Positions 6,861-7,661 of a DNA stretch of 7,661 bases are shown here, one piece after another; the first letter of the stretch is position 1; each line of letters starts with the position of its first letter. The translations under genes were made by a program, and so were the position numbers. Source of the DNA: an uncultured Gammaproteobacteria bacterium. GTDB taxonomy: Bacteria; Pseudomonadota; Gammaproteobacteria; Nitrosococcales; Methylophagaceae. A model generated the notes under the pieces. It was not told where the DNA came from. It did not search any database and saw only the letters and a list, made by a program, of their open reading frames with translations. The stretch is from positions 1 through 7,661 of the forward strand of contig CAJXPP010000100.1 of assembly GCA_913058195.1 (NCBI GenBank), read 5' to 3'.

Positions 6861-6884
6861 ACCTAATATTTCTAATGTGGTGCA

Positions 6885-7615
6885 ATGAAACAAAAACTAG
6901 TTCTGATTGGCAATGGTATGGCAGGCATGCGTACGATAGATGAGCTGCTAAAGCTATCGCCAGATAAATATGATATTACAGTCTTTGGTGCCGAGCCTCA
7001 TGGCAACTATAATCGTATTATGCTTTCACCTGTTTTAGCAGGAGATAAAACCATTGAGCAAATCATAATTCATGATCTCCAATGGTATCAAGACAAAGGC
7101 ATTTCATTACACATTGGTAAAACGGTCACAGGTATTGATCGTACTAATCAAATCGTTATCACTGATGATGGCTACCAAGCTAACTACGACAAATTAATTT
7201 TAGCTACAGGTTCTAACCCCATTATCTTGCCTCTTAACGGTAAGGACTTAGAGGGGGTGATTACCTTCCGTGATATTAATGATGTCAATATCATGATTGA
7301 AACAGCCAAAACGCATAAAAAAGCGGTTGTGATTGGTGGTGGACTGCTTGGTTTAGAAGCTGCCAATGGCTTAATGATGCAAGGCATGGATGTGTCGGTT
7401 GTGCAACGCGGTAGTATCTTAATGAATCAGCAACTTGATCAAACGACATCTGACTTGTTGCAAACTGAACTCGAAGCAAAAGGCATGACATTTTTAATTG
7501 ATTACGAGACAGCTGAATTTATAGGACAGGGTCGAGTCGAAAAAGTACGCTTTAGCAATGGTATTGAAGTTGAATCTGATTTAGTTGTAATGGCCGTGGG
7601 TGTTCGTCCTAATAT
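6885..7615 (+). CDS. NirB/NasB-type FAD/NAD(P)H oxidoreductase, 3'-truncated by contig end
   Basis: 243 genuine residues of a pyridine-nucleotide-disulfide oxidoreductase: FAD-binding GNGMAG at 9-14, AEPHGNYNRIMLSPVLAG at about 36-53, ATGSNP at 107-112, NAD-binding GGGLLGLEAANGL at about 151-163, and LVVMAVGVRPN at the cut end. It differs from the nirB product in this contig (for example NYNRIMLSPVL versus AYDRVHLSEYF) and resembles the NirB type I recall from Pseudomonas and Burkholderia. The complete protein could be a full second NirB or a shorter electron-transfer partner of assimilatory nitrate reductase; the part that would decide (BFD and siroheme domains) is missing. The start at 6885 gives the standard MKQKLVLIGNGMAG, although no good Shine-Dalgarno precedes it. 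Residues after N243 are adapter, and the apparent TAG stop at 7650 comes from the index. Confidence 0.93.
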
Positions 7616-7661
7616 CTGTCTCTTATACACATCTCCGAGCCCACGAGACTAGGCATGATCT
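7616..7661 (+). other. Residual Illumina Nextera adapter (i7 side), not biological
   Basis: Bases 7616-7634 are the reverse-complement Tn5 mosaic end (CTGTCTCTTATACACATCT), 7635-7649 the read-2 extension, 7650-7657 (TAGGCATG) match a standard Nextera i7 index (the 706 type), and ATCT begins the P7 sequence. Translated in frame with the upstream gene, this yields the artefact tail CLLYTSPSPRD and a false stop codon. Confidence 0.99.

Noticed and set aside
6869..6884. NtrC half-site TGGTGCA immediately before the start codon at 6885
   Set aside because: Only one arm is conserved and its position against the start codon is not suitable for an enhancer site; likely chance.
1..7661. CRISPR arrays, insertion sequences, tRNA or rRNA genes, phage or defence genes
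   Set aside because: None are visible. The only transposon-like ends are the Tn5 mosaic ends from library preparation.

Overview
The window is a 7.66-kb assembled contig of gammaproteobacterial type, by eye about 40% GC, with every gene on the + strand. The PepN and NirB/NirD sequences closely resemble the enterobacterial and Vibrio-type proteins, and the other genes also fit Gammaproteobacteria, perhaps a marine lineage. The genus cannot be fixed from sequence alone. Both ends are leftover Illumina Nextera adapter (1-50 and 7616-7661), including recognisable i5 and i7 index bases. Only 51-7615 is biological, and the two outermost genes are cut by the contig ends.

Left block (51-2460): the C-terminal two thirds of aminopeptidase N (pepN), then a histidine-triad (HIT) protein and a small DUF2835 protein. 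The genes overlap by 1 bp and 23 bp, so they are very probably one housekeeping operon.

Control region (2461-2951): 491 bp with no credible gene. It holds a 9-bp perfect hairpin, a near-consensus NtrC site, an adjacent NtrC half-site, and a -24/-12 sigma-54 promoter placed about 36 nt before the nirB start codon. I see no FNR box or NarL heptamers. This is the layout of a nitrogen-limitation (assimilatory) promoter rather than an anaerobic respiratory one.

Nitrite block (2952-6741): nirB (siroheme NAD(P)H nitrite reductase large subunit), nirD (small subunit) and a PhzF-superfamily isomerase-like gene. Each stop codon overlaps the next start codon by one base (TAATG), so the PhzF-like protein is translated together with the nitrite reductase. 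NirBD reduces nitrite to ammonium in the cytoplasm. The role of the PhzF-like protein is unknown.

Right block (6742-7615): a 143-bp spacer with TTAAAC/GTTTAA repeats, a bulged hairpin and a strong intrinsic terminator whose T-run ends only 24 nt before the next gene. That gene encodes a second NirB-like FAD/NAD(P)H oxidoreductase N-terminus, clearly different from the first. It is either a second NirB or the reductase partner of an assimilatory nitrate reductase, and it is cut off by the 3' adapter. The terminator position raises the possibility of transcript attenuation, as known for other nas operons. The most notable points are the PhzF-like gene fused by overlap into nirBD, the NtrC/sigma-54 promoter, the two NirB-type flavoproteins side by side, and the terminator-in-leader arrangement.
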